From NCBI RefSeq assembly GCF_047345145.1, contig NZ_JBLFER010000001.1, forward strand, positions 124,001 to 188,000: 64,000 nt of DNA, read 5' to 3'. The position numbers were made by a program, and so were the translations under genes. Of the stretch, positions 1 through 8,370 are shown one piece after another (position 1 is the stretch's first letter; every line of letters begins with the position of its first letter). The notes under the pieces are model-generated. The model saw nothing but the letters and a program-made list of their open reading frames with translations, was not told where the DNA came from and did not search any database. This DNA comes from Maribacter_C sp047345145 (lineage in GTDB: Bacteria > Bacteroidota > Bacteroidia > Flavobacteriales > Flavobacteriaceae).

Positions 1-1
1 T

Positions 2-289
2 ACCCCTACCAAGATGAACACCTATTTGTCGGCAGGTCTAATACCAATTCATACGTATGCAATTGATGCATTTAATGAGCATATTAATTTAGATGGATTT
101 GAAATCAAAGGAAATTTAGAAAGTGAAAAAACCAAATTAGCAGAAGAGATACTATTGCATGACAATATTCAAATCGATTATAATACCTATTATGATGTTT
201 GTCATTCAAATTTTAAAGAGTATTTTGATGATACCTATCATATTGAGAGGATCAAATCTGAACTAATATCAAGAATAAATGCAAATTAA
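2..289 (+). CDS. Glycosyltransferase, C-terminal fragment (cut by window edge)
   Basis: The reading frame is open to the first bases of the window, so the ATG at 14 is probably internal and this is the 3' end of a longer gene. The first visible residues (TPTKMNTYLSAGLIPI) resemble the acceptor-side segment of GT4-type glycosyltransferases, where a K-x-x-x-Y-L-x-x-G-x-P-I stretch lies near the nucleotide-sugar site. The rest is an acidic helical tail. Its stop overlaps the start of wecB by 11 nt, so the two are probably translationally coupled in one polysaccharide operon. The fold assignment rests on a short motif and on context; another Rossmann-type glycosyltransferase or a related enzyme is possible. 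Confidence 0.55.
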   Translation, partial: TPTKMNTYLSAGLIPIHTYAIDAFNEHINLDGFEIKGNLESEKTKLAEEILLHDNIQIDYNTYYDVCHSNFKEYFDDTYHIERIKSELISRINAN

Positions 290-1406
290 AAACCTCATTA
301 TTTTCGGTACTCGGCCAGAGGCAATTAAAATGGCACCTTTGGTTAAGGAGTTTTTAAAAAACCCGAGTTTTGAAACCAAAGTGTGTGTTACCGCTCAACA
401 CCGTGAAATGTTAGATCAAGTGTTAGACTTTTTTGATATAAAGCCTGATTACGATTTAAATCTTATGAAACCGGGACAGAATCTTTATGGACTAACCGCT
501 GATATCATAACTGGTTTAAAACCCGTTCTTGAAGAGTTTCAACCTGATTACGCATATGTTCACGGTGATACCACAACTACAATGGGCGCTAGTATTGCTT
601 CCTTTTATGCAGGGGCAAAGGTATGCCATGTAGAAGCAGGTCTGCGAACTTTCGATAAGAAGTCACCCTTTCCTGAAGAAATCAATAGAACGATTACAGG
701 TCGTATTGCAGATTATCATTTTGCTCCTACGCAAACATCATATAACAATTTAATTCGAGAGAATATATCCGATAAAGATATTTTAATAACAGGAAATACG
801 GTTATAGATGCCTTATTGGAAAGTGTCAAAAGAGTTGATACATTGGAAAATTCGGAGATAGAGAATTTAAAAAGGCAGATTGATTTGACTAAGCGATTGA
901 TTTTAGTTACTGGTCACAGACGTGAAAATCATGGGGAAGGGTTTATAAACATTTGCTCAGCCTTAAAAGAAATAGGAGAGTTTACCAACAATGTTCAGAT
1001 AATATATCCAGTACATCTAAACCCTAAAGTTCAAAAACCGGTTTACGAAATTCTTGGTAATAATGATAATATTAAATTGATAGCGCCTCTTGCTTATCCA
1101 TCATTCGTATGGTTAATGAACAAGTGTGATTTGGTAATTACTGATAGCGGGGGCGTTCAAGAAGAAGCTCCCAGCCTTGGTAAACCAGTTCTTGTTATGC
1201 GAAATACCACCGAGCGACCAGAGGCAGTTGAAGCGGGAACTGTAGTTTTGGTAGGAACAGACAAAGAGAAAATTGTTAAGGAAACTTTGAGTTTATTAGG
1301 TAATGATGAGCTGTATAATAGAATGAGCAAACTCCATAATCCTTATGGAGACGGTGAAGCGTGTAAGCGGATTGTTCAATTCATTAGTGAGTTAGCATCC
1401 AAGTAA
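279..1406 (+). CDS. wecB: UDP-N-acetylglucosamine 2-epimerase (non-hydrolysing)
   Basis: This cytoplasmic enzyme interconverts UDP-GlcNAc and UDP-ManNAc, supplying ManNAc-type precursors for surface polysaccharide. The 375-aa length is normal for the family. Visible hallmarks are the N-terminal GTRPEAIKMAP, HGDTTTTMGAS at residues 95-105, the catalytic-region HVEAGLRT (H117) followed by PEEINR, GHRREN at 212-217, and DSGGVQEEAPSLGKPVLV near the C-terminus, which binds the UDP part. The ATG at 279 lies inside the end of the upstream glycosyltransferase gene. No ManNAc dehydrogenase (wecC) is seen next to it, so the final sugar is unknown. The next gene is convergent, with 19 nt between stop codons and no obvious hairpin. 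Confidence 0.95.
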   Translation: MQIKNLIIFGTRPEAIKMAPLVKEFLKNPSFETKVCVTAQHREMLDQVLDFFDIKPDYDLNLMKPGQNLYGLTADIITGLKPVLEEFQPDYAYVHGDTTTTMGASIASFYAGAKVCHVEAGLRTFDKKSPFPEEINRTITGRIADYHFAPTQTSYNNLIRENISDKDILITGNTVIDALLESVKRVDTLENSEIENLKRQIDLTKRLILVTGHRRENHGEGFINICSALKEIGEFTNNVQIIYPVHLNPKVQKPVYEILGNNDNIKLIAPLAYPSFVWLMNKCDLVITDSGGVQEEAPSLGKPVLVMRNTTERPEAVEAGTVVLVGTDKEKIVKETLSLLGNDELYNRMSKLHNPYGDGEACKRIVQFISELASK

Positions 1407-1425
1407 TCACCAATTTTAAGCTCAG

Positions 1426-2202
1426 TTACATCCTTTTATTAAGCCGTAAACTTGGATATTTTTCAAAATCTAGCAAGCTATAGCCAAATTCATTGACGGC
1501 ATTTTCATACAGCTCAATACTTTTTTTCTTTCTACTTTTCTTAAGGAATTGCCAAGCTTTATCCTCATTCCAGAGATCAAAATATTTGCCATTGAAATTC
1601 TTGAAATTATTTACGAATGGTATTTCAGTTCCTAAAAAGCCTTCAATTTCTTTGATAACTTTATCAGGAGAATGAACCATCTCTTCATAACTTAAATAAA
1701 TCTCTTTGTTAATTTGCTTTCGGTCGTTTTGATATATTTGGTGGGCAGTAATCCAATGTTTAATCAAATTATCGATAGGGGTTTTACTCCATTTTTTAGT
1801 TGCTAAAGAGACCGCAATGGGATGTCGTGAAATTGTAATAAAATAAGCATCAGGAAATAATTCTTGAAAAAAACGCATCCTTATCAAATTTGGTGGAGAT
1901 TTTTCCACCCAAATAGACTTCTCTTTGTCCCAATATTTGCCCCATTCTTTTAGTAGTATTTCCTTGTTTTCAGGAGTGATTAAATTACTATTTTCATCTA
2001 ATCTTGATTTTTCATTAAATGCGAATTTACCAGGTCCTCCGAAATCCATATCTGGCGGAAAAACACTTTGCAGATGCTGACCCTCATCTTCAAATATTCC
2101 AGTATCATGAAAACCTGATATATTTTTTGAACCTGCAAGGGTCTTATGTAAAATAGAAGTTCCACTTCTATGTAAGCCACAAATAAAAACTAGTTTCTGC
2201 AT
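1426..2202 (-). CDS. Sulfotransferase family protein
   Basis: A 258-aa predicted PAPS-dependent sulfotransferase. The N-terminal CGLHRSGTSILHK is the 5'-phosphosulfate-binding loop, and ISRHPIAVSLATKKW near residue 125 is the 3'-phosphate-binding motif (R-x-x-x-x-x-x-S type). These are the two PAPS contacts that define the family. No signal peptide or membrane segment is evident, so it should act in the cytoplasm on a sugar nucleotide or lipid-linked intermediate. It lies between wecB and the PAPS-making cys operon, 192 nt downstream of cysN on the same strand, so PAPS supply and use appear to be linked. The acceptor (polysaccharide, lipid or small molecule) cannot be read from the sequence; polysaccharide is inferred from the locus. 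Confidence 0.85.
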   Translation of the reverse strand: MQKLVFICGLHRSGTSILHKTLAGSKNISGFHDTGIFEDEGQHLQSVFPPDMDFGGPGKFAFNEKSRLDENSNLITPENKEILLKEWGKYWDKEKSIWVEKSPPNLIRMRFFQELFPDAYFITISRHPIAVSLATKKWSKTPIDNLIKHWITAHQIYQNDRKQINKEIYLSYEEMVHSPDKVIKEIEGFLGTEIPFVNNFKNFNGKYFDLWNEDKAWQFLKKSRKKKSIELYENAVNEFGYSLLDFEKYPSLRLNKRM

Positions 2203-2394
2203 CTCTGTTGTAAATTTTACATATGAAACTTAAATCTCTAATTCGAAATAGAGATTTAAGAAATAAAATTGCTAAATCAATATGTTGTTAAGCGAAAATT
2301 TAGCTCCCTTATTGTGCTAATTCGAAAACAAATACAATAAAAAGTGTATTGAAGTGACTATTTTTTAGGTATGAAATAAGGAAGTTTTTTTGAA

Positions 2395-3651
2395 TTAAAC
2401 AATCATACCAGCGGCTACAGTTTCATTTGTTCCTTCATCTACAAGTATAATACTTCCGGTAACTCTATTCTCACGATATGAATCAACCATTAAAGGCTTG
2501 GTAGTTCGAATTCTCACTTTACAAATATCGTTCATGCCAATTTCATTATCATCTGTTTTACGAGCAAGTGTATTAATATCTATTTTATAGATAATCTCTT
2601 TAATCATTGCTTTTTGCTCGTTTGAGGTATGTCTAATACTGTATTTAGCTCTCGGCTTAGCAGGGCTATTGTTCAACCAGCATAACATAACTTCTAAATC
2701 TTGCAATCCTTCTGGTTGATTATTTGACCTGACTATCATATCACCTCGACTTATATCAATATCATCTTCTAAAGTAATCGAAACGGACATTGGGGCGAAG
2801 GCTTCCTTAAGTTCTCCTGAGGGGCCGTCAATTGATTTAATAACAGAAGTGAAACCAGATGGCATTACGGTAATCTGATCACCTTTTCGAAGCACACCAC
2901 TTGCCATTCGACCAGCATAGCCTCTATAGTCTATAAAACCTTCACGTTGCGGTCGCAGCACCGTTTGGACAGGGAAACGGGCATCAACCTTATTGATATC
3001 ACTACTAATGTGCATCGTTTCTAAGGTATGAAGTAAAGGTCCACCTTGATACCAGGGCATGTTTTCTGATCTGTGAACTACATTATCGCCCTTTAAAGCA
3101 CTAATAGGAATAAATCGGATATCTGTAATCAATAACTTCGAAGAAAATTCTTCAAACTGCTTCAAAATTTTATTATACGTTTCTTCTTGAAAATCTACCA
3201 AGTCCATTTTGTTGATACATACGATAACATGTGGAATTCGAAGTAGAGATGCTATAAACGCATGCCGTTTCGTTTGCTCAATAACACCATGACGAGCGTC
3301 TACCAATATGATTGCGGCATTGGCAGTAGAGGCACCCGTAACCATATTTCTGGTATATTGAATATGCCCGGGAGTATCGGCAATAATAAACTTTCTCTTG
3401 GGAGTTGTAAAATAGCGGTATGCGACATCTATTGTGATACCTTGTTCGCGTTCATCTCTTAATCCGTCAGTGAATAGTGCCAAGTCAACACCATCATGAC
3501 CTTTTTGTTTACTGGTACTTTCAATAGCTTCAAGTTGATCTTCAAAAATTGATTTTGAATCATACAAAAGCCTACCAATTAAAGTACTCTTGCCGTCATC
3601 GACACTTCCTGCAGTAGTAAATCGTAAGAGTTGATTATTTGTTATTTCCAT
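2395..3651 (-). CDS. cysN: Sulfate adenylyltransferase subunit 1 (GTPase)
   Basis: The GTPase subunit of ATP sulfurylase: with CysD it makes adenosine 5'-phosphosulfate (APS) from sulfate and ATP, driven by GTP hydrolysis. G-domain motifs are clear: GSVDDGKST at 15-23 (P-loop), DTPGH at 92-96 and NKMD at 147-150, followed by EF-Tu-like beta-barrel domains. At 418 aa it is the stand-alone form, not a CysN-CysC fusion, consistent with a separate cysC upstream. It is last in the cysQ-DUF2061-cysC-cysD-cysN operon, 61 nt after cysD. The neighbouring genes favour use for sulfation rather than cysteine synthesis, because no PAPS or sulfite reductase gene is present in the window. Confidence 0.96.
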   Translation of the reverse strand: MEITNNQLLRFTTAGSVDDGKSTLIGRLLYDSKSIFEDQLEAIESTSKQKGHDGVDLALFTDGLRDEREQGITIDVAYRYFTTPKRKFIIADTPGHIQYTRNMVTGASTANAAIILVDARHGVIEQTKRHAFIASLLRIPHVIVCINKMDLVDFQEETYNKILKQFEEFSSKLLITDIRFIPISALKGDNVVHRSENMPWYQGGPLLHTLETMHISSDINKVDARFPVQTVLRPQREGFIDYRGYAGRMASGVLRKGDQITVMPSGFTSVIKSIDGPSGELKEAFAPMSVSITLEDDIDISRGDMIVRSNNQPEGLQDLEVMLCWLNNSPAKPRAKYSIRHTSNEQKAMIKEIIYKIDINTLARKTDDNEIGMNDICKVRIRTTKPLMVDSYRENRVTGSIILVDEGTNETVAAGMIV

Positions 3652-3712
3652 TTTGGGAATTTGAAATTGCTGTTAAATCTCATCAAGATGAGCGTATTAT
3701 TTTTTTTTGATC

Positions 3713-4618
3713 TTAAAAATACCCTTGCTTTTTTCGATCTTCCATTGCGGTCTCTGAGCGTTTATCATCAGTTCTATTGCCTCTTTCGGTTTGTCGCATT
3801 GATGATACTTCTTGTACAATCTTCTCAAGTGTATCTGCGTCTGATTCGATTCCGCCGGTAATAGTAATATCACCCAAAGTTCGAAATCTAATTTTTTTAG
3901 AAACTATTTCTTCATCTTTATCCAAGACTAAGAATTCTGAATTCGGAATCCATGAATTGCTTCGCCACACTACTTCTCTTTGATGAGCCAAGTAGAGCGA
4001 TGGAATTGCTATATTCTCTCTTTTTATGTAGTTCCAAACATCCATCTCCGTCCAGTTACTAATTGGAAAAGCGCGAAAGTGCTCTCCCTCTTGATATTTA
4101 CCATTGAAAATATTCCATAATTCTGGTCGTTGATTTTTCGGATCCCATTGACCAAAATCGTCGCGATGGGAAAAGAATCGCTCTTTAGCACGTGCCTTTT
4201 CTTCATCTCTTCTTCCTCCTCCAATTGCACAATCAATTTTGTTTTCTTCTATAGCATCCAATAAAGTTGTTATTTGAAGCGCATTACGCGTTGCATTTTT
4301 ACCTTTTTCCTCTGCAACTCTTCCTTGATCAATAGACTCCTGAACTAAACCCACAATTAAACGTGCATCTAACGCTGCAACTAGATCGTCACGAAATTGT
4401 ATCGTTTCAGGAAAGTTGTGTCCAGTATCTACATGCATAAGTGCAAAAGGAATTTTAGAGGGATAAAATGCCTTTTTTGCTAAGTGAGTTATTAGAATTG
4501 AATCTTTTCCTCCAGAGAACATGATCACCGGGTTTTGAAACTGTGCCCAAACCTCTCTTAAGATGAAGATAGCTTCAGATTCTAATTCATCTAAATAATT
4601 TAAATAGTATTTGCTCAT
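3713..4618 (-). CDS. cysD: Sulfate adenylyltransferase subunit 2
   Basis: The catalytic subunit of ATP sulfurylase, forming APS and pyrophosphate from ATP and sulfate. The 301-aa length is typical of CysD. The N-terminal MFSGGKDSILITHLAKK contains the SGGKDS pyrophosphate-binding loop of the PP-loop ATP pyrophosphatase superfamily. The conserved HVDTGHNFPET, GGGRRDEEKARAKER and FPISNWTEMDVW segments are present. The C-terminus carries the usual RQTERGNRTDD segment. It is 12 nt downstream of cysC and 61 nt upstream of cysN, in one transcription unit. Confidence 0.97.
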   Translation of the reverse strand: MSKYYLNYLDELESEAIFILREVWAQFQNPVIMFSGGKDSILITHLAKKAFYPSKIPFALMHVDTGHNFPETIQFRDDLVAALDARLIVGLVQESIDQGRVAEEKGKNATRNALQITTLLDAIEENKIDCAIGGGRRDEEKARAKERFFSHRDDFGQWDPKNQRPELWNIFNGKYQEGEHFRAFPISNWTEMDVWNYIKRENIAIPSLYLAHQREVVWRSNSWIPNSEFLVLDKDEEIVSKKIRFRTLGDITITGGIESDADTLEKIVQEVSSMRQTERGNRTDDKRSETAMEDRKKQGYF

Positions 4619-4630
4619 GTTGTGAGAATC

Positions 4631-5215
4631 TTAAATTTTATTTTTAATTTTTTCGATGATTAGATTAACCGCTTCATCTATCGTATGGTGTTCAGTTAAT
4701 TCAATATCAGGTTGTTCAGGCATTTCATAAGGTGCGGAAATACCAGTCATATTTTTGATTTCTCCCTTGCGTGCCTTTTCGTAAAGGCCTTTAACATCTC
4801 TCTTTTCACATACTTCTAGACTGGTATTGACGAAAACTTCTATGTAATTGTCATTTCCTACGGTATCTTTTATTGAAAGTCTGTCCTTTTTATAAGGAGC
4901 AACAAAAGCGGCTAGTACTACAATTCCAGCATCAATAAAGAGTTTGGCAATTTCTGCTATACGTCGATTGTTCTCTGATCTATCTTCCGGACTAAAAGAA
5001 AGTCCCTTATTTATCCCTTTTCGAATGTTATCACCATCAAGGGCATAGGTTTTTATGTTTTTTTCGAAAAGCCTTTGTTCAAGTGCGTTGGCAATGGTAG
5101 ATTTTCCAGAACCAGACAATCCTGTAAAGAAAATAAGAAAAGAGTTATGCCCATTTGCTTTTCTTCTTTCTTCTCTACTAATCTTGTATGTATGTGCGAC
5201 AATATTTTTATCCAT
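4631..5215 (-). CDS. cysC: Adenylylsulfate (APS) kinase
   Basis: Phosphorylates APS to PAPS, the universal sulfate donor. The P-loop GLSGSGKST follows the common KxNGHN lead-in, and the DGDNIRKGINKGLSFSPEDRSENNRR stretch (split DGDNIRKG / LSFSPEDR / ENNRR) is the APS-binding region. The longest frame begins at a TTG at 5245. I prefer the ATG at 5215 (MDKNIVAHTYKISREER), because it leaves only an 8-nt overlap with the upstream DUF2061 gene and matches the usual N-terminus of the family. The presence of cysC means PAPS, not just APS, is made, which is what a sulfotransferase needs. Followed closely by cysD. Confidence 0.95.
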   Translation of the reverse strand: MDKNIVAHTYKISREERRKANGHNSFLIFFTGLSGSGKSTIANALEQRLFEKNIKTYALDGDNIRKGINKGLSFSPEDRSENNRRIAEIAKLFIDAGIVVLAAFVAPYKKDRLSIKDTVGNDNYIEVFVNTSLEVCEKRDVKGLYEKARKGEIKNMTGISAPYEMPEQPDIELTEHHTIDEAVNLIIEKIKNKI

Positions 5216-5627
5216 TTGATTTTCTAGTTCTTTCGGATAATCCAAAATTTATCTTATACCAAGTTCGCTCGTGAAGATAGTATAATATCATTTTTGTTAT
5301 TACTTCCAATCCACCTATTTTCAATCCTGTCAGCGGGTTTCCAGAAATTAACCATGATAGTAGAATTGTATCCAAAGTACCTATTACACGCCATGATATG
5401 GTTTTGATTAGATGCCTTTTCCGGCTTTCCTGTATTTTAACCTTAAACCAAATCCTTTCATGTATATAATAGAGCACAAGTTTAGTAATAACCTCAGAAA
5501 AACCAATTTTCAAACCTGTTAAAGGATTTCCAGTAATCAACCATGATAGTAAAATTGTATCTAAAGTACCTACTGCTCGCCATGTAAAGGTTTTTGCAAG
5601 GTGTCTTTTATATGAAACTTCGCTCAT
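5208..5627 (-). CDS. Tandem DUF2061 small membrane protein
   Basis: A 139-aa protein made of two DUF2061 units in a row with a period of about 63 residues. Each contains KRHLxKTxxWRxxGTLDT, an ILLSWLIxGNPLTGLKIG hydrophobic stretch and an EVITKxxLYYxHERxW helix. The units differ at only a minority of positions, and the DNA repeat is also visible (about 5270-5425 against 5460-5615). Each unit has one or two membrane-prone helices, so I infer an inner-membrane protein. DUF2061 genes are known to sit beside sulfate-activation genes, but the biochemical role is not established; help with sulfate uptake or membrane location of the pathway are guesses. The start overlaps the cysQ stop (TAATG) and the end overlaps cysC by 8 nt. 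Confidence 0.85.
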   Translation of the reverse strand: MSEVSYKRHLAKTFTWRAVGTLDTILLSWLITGNPLTGLKIGFSEVITKLVLYYIHERIWFKVKIQESRKRHLIKTISWRVIGTLDTILLSWLISGNPLTGLKIGGLEVITKMILYYLHERTWYKINFGLSERTRKSNG

Positions 5628-6424
5628 TAGCTGCTTACTAGGAAATAGGGGTTTAAAAGATTTTCTTTGTTATAATTTACTTCTTCTTGAGTGTCTTGTG
5701 AGATTACTTTCAAACCAACTGCTGAACAAATGGCATGCCCTGCCGCGGTATCCCATTCCATAGTCGGTGCAAATCTGGGATACACATCAGCTTTACCCTC
5801 TGCCACCAAACAGAATTTTAATGAACTTCCTTTTGAAACAATTTCAACTTCTTCATACTTCTTCTTCAAATCGTCAATGAAATTCGTTGTTTCTTGATTC
5901 ATATGTGATCGACTTCCAACAACACGTGCCTTACTCTTACTTTTAGTCATATGTAAAATACGATCAGTTCCTTTACATAGTTCTTGAGGAATGTTTTGAT
6001 TTTCATCTAAAACCGATTTAAAAGCCTTTTTCTCCGTTACATCTGCATAATATAATTCTCTAGTTACAGGCACATAAATAACGCCGAAAACTGGGATTCC
6101 TGATTTACAAAGAGCAATGTTTACAGTAAACTCACCATTTCTTTTTATGAACTCTTTTGTTCCGTCTAAGGGATCAACAATCCAACAAGTTGCCCATTCT
6201 TTTCGAATTGAAAAATCCAATTGCTTATTCTCCTCACTTATGATAGGAATCGTGGTTTGTTCTAAGATCTCTATGATTTTTGCGTTTGCAGCACTGTCCG
6301 CCATTGTAAGAGGCGAATCATCTCCTTTGAAATCGACATGAATCTCTTCTTGGCTGTAAATTTTCAATATCTCCTTACCGCCTTCAATCGCAGCCTGAAT
6401 AGCTGTTTGGTATATTGTTTTCAT
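5627..6424 (-). CDS. cysQ: 3'(2'),5'-bisphosphate nucleotidase
   Basis: A 265-aa member of the inositol-monophosphatase superfamily that hydrolyses PAP, the by-product of sulfotransferases, to AMP and phosphate. Metal-site motifs are visible: SEENKQLDF supplies the first glutamates, WIVDPLDGTKEFIKRNGEFTV (as DPLDGT plus KEFIKR) is the central motif, and EWDTAAGHAICSAVGL is the third. It is the first gene of the minus-strand cys operon and ends in a TAATG overlap with the DUF2061 gene. Its co-transcription with cysC, D and N, upstream of a sulfotransferase, fits a PAPS-synthesis and PAP-removal loop. A role in lithium/sodium-sensitive PAP homeostasis is known for the family. Confidence 0.93.
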   Translation of the reverse strand: MKTIYQTAIQAAIEGGKEILKIYSQEEIHVDFKGDDSPLTMADSAANAKIIEILEQTTIPIISEENKQLDFSIRKEWATCWIVDPLDGTKEFIKRNGEFTVNIALCKSGIPVFGVIYVPVTRELYYADVTEKKAFKSVLDENQNIPQELCKGTDRILHMTKSKSKARVVGSRSHMNQETTNFIDDLKKKYEEVEIVSKGSSLKFCLVAEGKADVYPRFAPTMEWDTAAGHAICSAVGLKVISQDTQEEVNYNKENLLNPYFLVSS

Positions 6425-6897
6425 AGGGACTTCTTATTTTTATTCAAATTAAAACAAAGGTTTTTTTTAGAATATTTAAAAAACTTGTTTTTGAATATTA
6501 TCAATCGAATTTAAATAAGAGAGCTAAAGTAATTTCTTTTACAAAAGAATTGAAATTAAACCTTAAAAAAACGATTAAAATCAAGAAGTATGGTTCAATA
6601 GTTACACATCAAACAATACAAAAAGGCTAGGGCTCCCTTATTCTCTTATCGGAAAAACCTTTCTTTTAAGAATTAATAAGAATACTATTATCTATATTTT
6701 TTAATTTGAACACTTTTCAAAAAGAAAAAATAGATTTTGTTATCAAAAGTGAAAGAGTTCTTTGTTTTTATGGTTCAATACCAATTAAATATCGATATTA
6801 TAAGGGTGTAAGTCGAAAAAAAATAACAAACGGCAATATTTCAGTAAATTTGCAAGTTGAATTAGTAGGTTACGAGACCTGACTATATGAAAAAGCT
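6425..6897. other. Intergenic region between divergent cysQ and the first repeat surface gene
   Basis: No plausible gene is seen in this 473-bp AT-rich stretch, which must hold promoters for both directions. The 12-mer TATGGTTCAATA occurs at 6589-6600 and again at 6769-6780, exactly 180 bp apart. A TAnnTTTG-type box lies near the right end. No strong hairpin with a T-run was seen. Confidence 0.5.
6845..6852 (+). promoter_or_regulatory. Candidate Bacteroidota -7 promoter box
   Basis: TAAATTTG matches the TAnnTTTG -7 consensus used by the primary sigma factor of Bacteroidota. It lies 45 nt upstream of the ATG at 6898. No good TTG is present at the -33 position, so this is a moderate candidate. 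Confidence 0.4.
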
Positions 6898-8370
6898 ATG
6901 AAAAGTCCCTTTATAATTTTTTTAGTGCTTCTATATACAAATTTGATTTCAGCCCAAATTAAAATTGGTAATAATCCTCAAACACTTGACCCAACATCAT
7001 TATTAGAGTTAGAAAGCGATTCTAAAGTATTGGTTATAAGTAGAATGTCGGAGGATGAAATATTAGATCTTACCCCTTTACAAGGAGCGATGGTTTATAA
7101 TACGGATGCCTCTTGTATATTTTACTATGATGGTACGAATTGGAATAATTTGTGCGCTGGCAGCAATACAGGTAGTATCGCTTGGGGGGAAATAACTGGT
7201 ACACTATCCGACCAAGCAGAGTTGGCTGCCGAATTTGAGAATTACGTAAACCTTACCACAAACCAATCAATTGCAGGCGAAAAAACGCTTACAGAAAAAT
7301 TAACCGTAAATACAGGAACAACAACAGACCAAATAGCTGAGTTTTTGGGCCGTGTTAAAGGAGAGGCTGGTACAGCCCCAGAAGACTTTGTAACAAAAGC
7401 GCAACTAGACGCATCTGGGGGTGGGGGTGGAGCTACTTGGGGCTCTATTACAGGTCCTTTGTCTAGTCAAATGGATTTAGCTGCTGAATTTGATAATTTT
7501 GTAGATCTCACGAATGCCCAAACGATAGCTGGAGAAAAAACACTTACCGAAAAATTCACAGTAGACGCAGGCACACCAGCTGATCAAGTTGCCGAATTTC
7601 TTGGTCGTGTAAAAGGTGAACAAGGTACAGCACCTGAAGATTTTGTAACAAAAGCCCAACTAGACGCATCTGGGGGTGGGGGTGGAACTACTTGGGGCTC
7701 TATTACGGGTCCTTTGTCTAGTCAAATGGATTTAGCTGCTGAATTTGATAACTATGTAGATCTCACGAATGCCCAAACAATAGCAGGAGAAAAAACACTT
7801 ATCGAAAAATTTACAGTAGACACGGGTACACCAGCTGATCAAGTTGCCGAATTTCTAGGTCGGGTAAAAGGAGAGAATGGTTCTGCAGATGAAGATTTTG
7901 TCACAAGACAACAGTTGAATGCAGTTCAGGCAACGGGTGCTTCTGGAACACCAGGATCAATCTTCTTCGCTGGAGCCACTACAGGAATTACTGAAAACAA
8001 TACGCAACTTTTCTGGGATAATTCCCTAAATCAACTTCGCGTTGGTGGGAACGTACCCTTTACTGGCTCAACGAATTCCACCCTAAACATTCAAGGATCG
8101 GTCTCAAAACCTATTGCATTTAATACTAATGGATTAGATGAGACACATCATACCGTTATCATGAATCAGGGAGAAGGTACAACTATAAACATGTTCTTAC
8201 CAGCCCCTAGCACATGTCTTGGCAGAGTGTATATCATTAAGAAAAAACCTCTCATAGATATTACAATTCAAGGGGGCTACTTAGATGCTGATTCCAACCT
8301 TACAAATGTGATGAATGGGAACATTTTACAGCTACAAAGCAACGGTTTTAGATGGGAGCAAATCAACTAG
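6898..8370 (+). CDS. Secreted repeat protein with tail-fibre-like 85-aa repeats
   Basis: A 490-aa protein with a Sec signal peptide (cleavage near ISAQ, residues 17-20). Its N-terminal module contains NPQTLDPTSLLELES and LTPLQGAMVYNTD, and a similar module starts the protein at 18835. Three tandem units follow (TWGSITGPLSSQMDLAAEF ... AGEKTLTEKF ... AEFLGRVKGE ... EDFVTKAQLDASGGGGG) at an exact period of 255 bp, 85 aa. Phrases such as WGSITG-L-S-Q and AGEKTLTEKF resemble phage tail-fibre shafts. The C-terminal 150 residues include SIFFAGATTGITENNTQLFWD. I see no T9SS type A or B sorting domain. It is transcribed toward wzc, so a role as a surface or matrix protein of the exopolysaccharide system is inferred. 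No precise function can be given. Confidence 0.8.
   Translation: MKSPFIIFLVLLYTNLISAQIKIGNNPQTLDPTSLLELESDSKVLVISRMSEDEILDLTPLQGAMVYNTDASCIFYYDGTNWNNLCAGSNTGSIAWGEITGTLSDQAELAAEFENYVNLTTNQSIAGEKTLTEKLTVNTGTTTDQIAEFLGRVKGEAGTAPEDFVTKAQLDASGGGGGATWGSITGPLSSQMDLAAEFDNFVDLTNAQTIAGEKTLTEKFTVDAGTPADQVAEFLGRVKGEQGTAPEDFVTKAQLDASGGGGGTTWGSITGPLSSQMDLAAEFDNYVDLTNAQTIAGEKTLIEKFTVDTGTPADQVAEFLGRVKGENGSADEDFVTRQQLNAVQATGASGTPGSIFFAGATTGITENNTQLFWDNSLNQLRVGGNVPFTGSTNSTLNIQGSVSKPIAFNTNGLDETHHTVIMNQGEGTTINMFLPAPSTCLGRVYIIKKKPLIDITIQGGYLDADSNLTNVMNGNILQLQSNGFRWEQIN
7183..7920 (+). repeat. Tandem 255-bp coding repeats (about 2.9 copies)
   Basis: Units begin at TGG codons at 7183, 7438 and 7693, so the spacing is exactly 255 bp. 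The second and third units are nearly identical in DNA, including the GGGGGTGGGGGTGGA glycine linker at the junction. The third unit lacks the glycine linker and diverges at its end. Confidence 0.9.

Noticed and set aside
5216..5245. TTG start for cysC giving ten extra residues.
   Set aside because: It overlaps the DUF2061 gene by 38 nt and the ATG at 5215 fits the family N-terminus.
6898..8370. Tail-fibre-like repeats could indicate a prophage.
   Set aside because: No capsid, terminase, integrase or tail genes are present; the gene has a signal peptide and lies in a polysaccharide locus.
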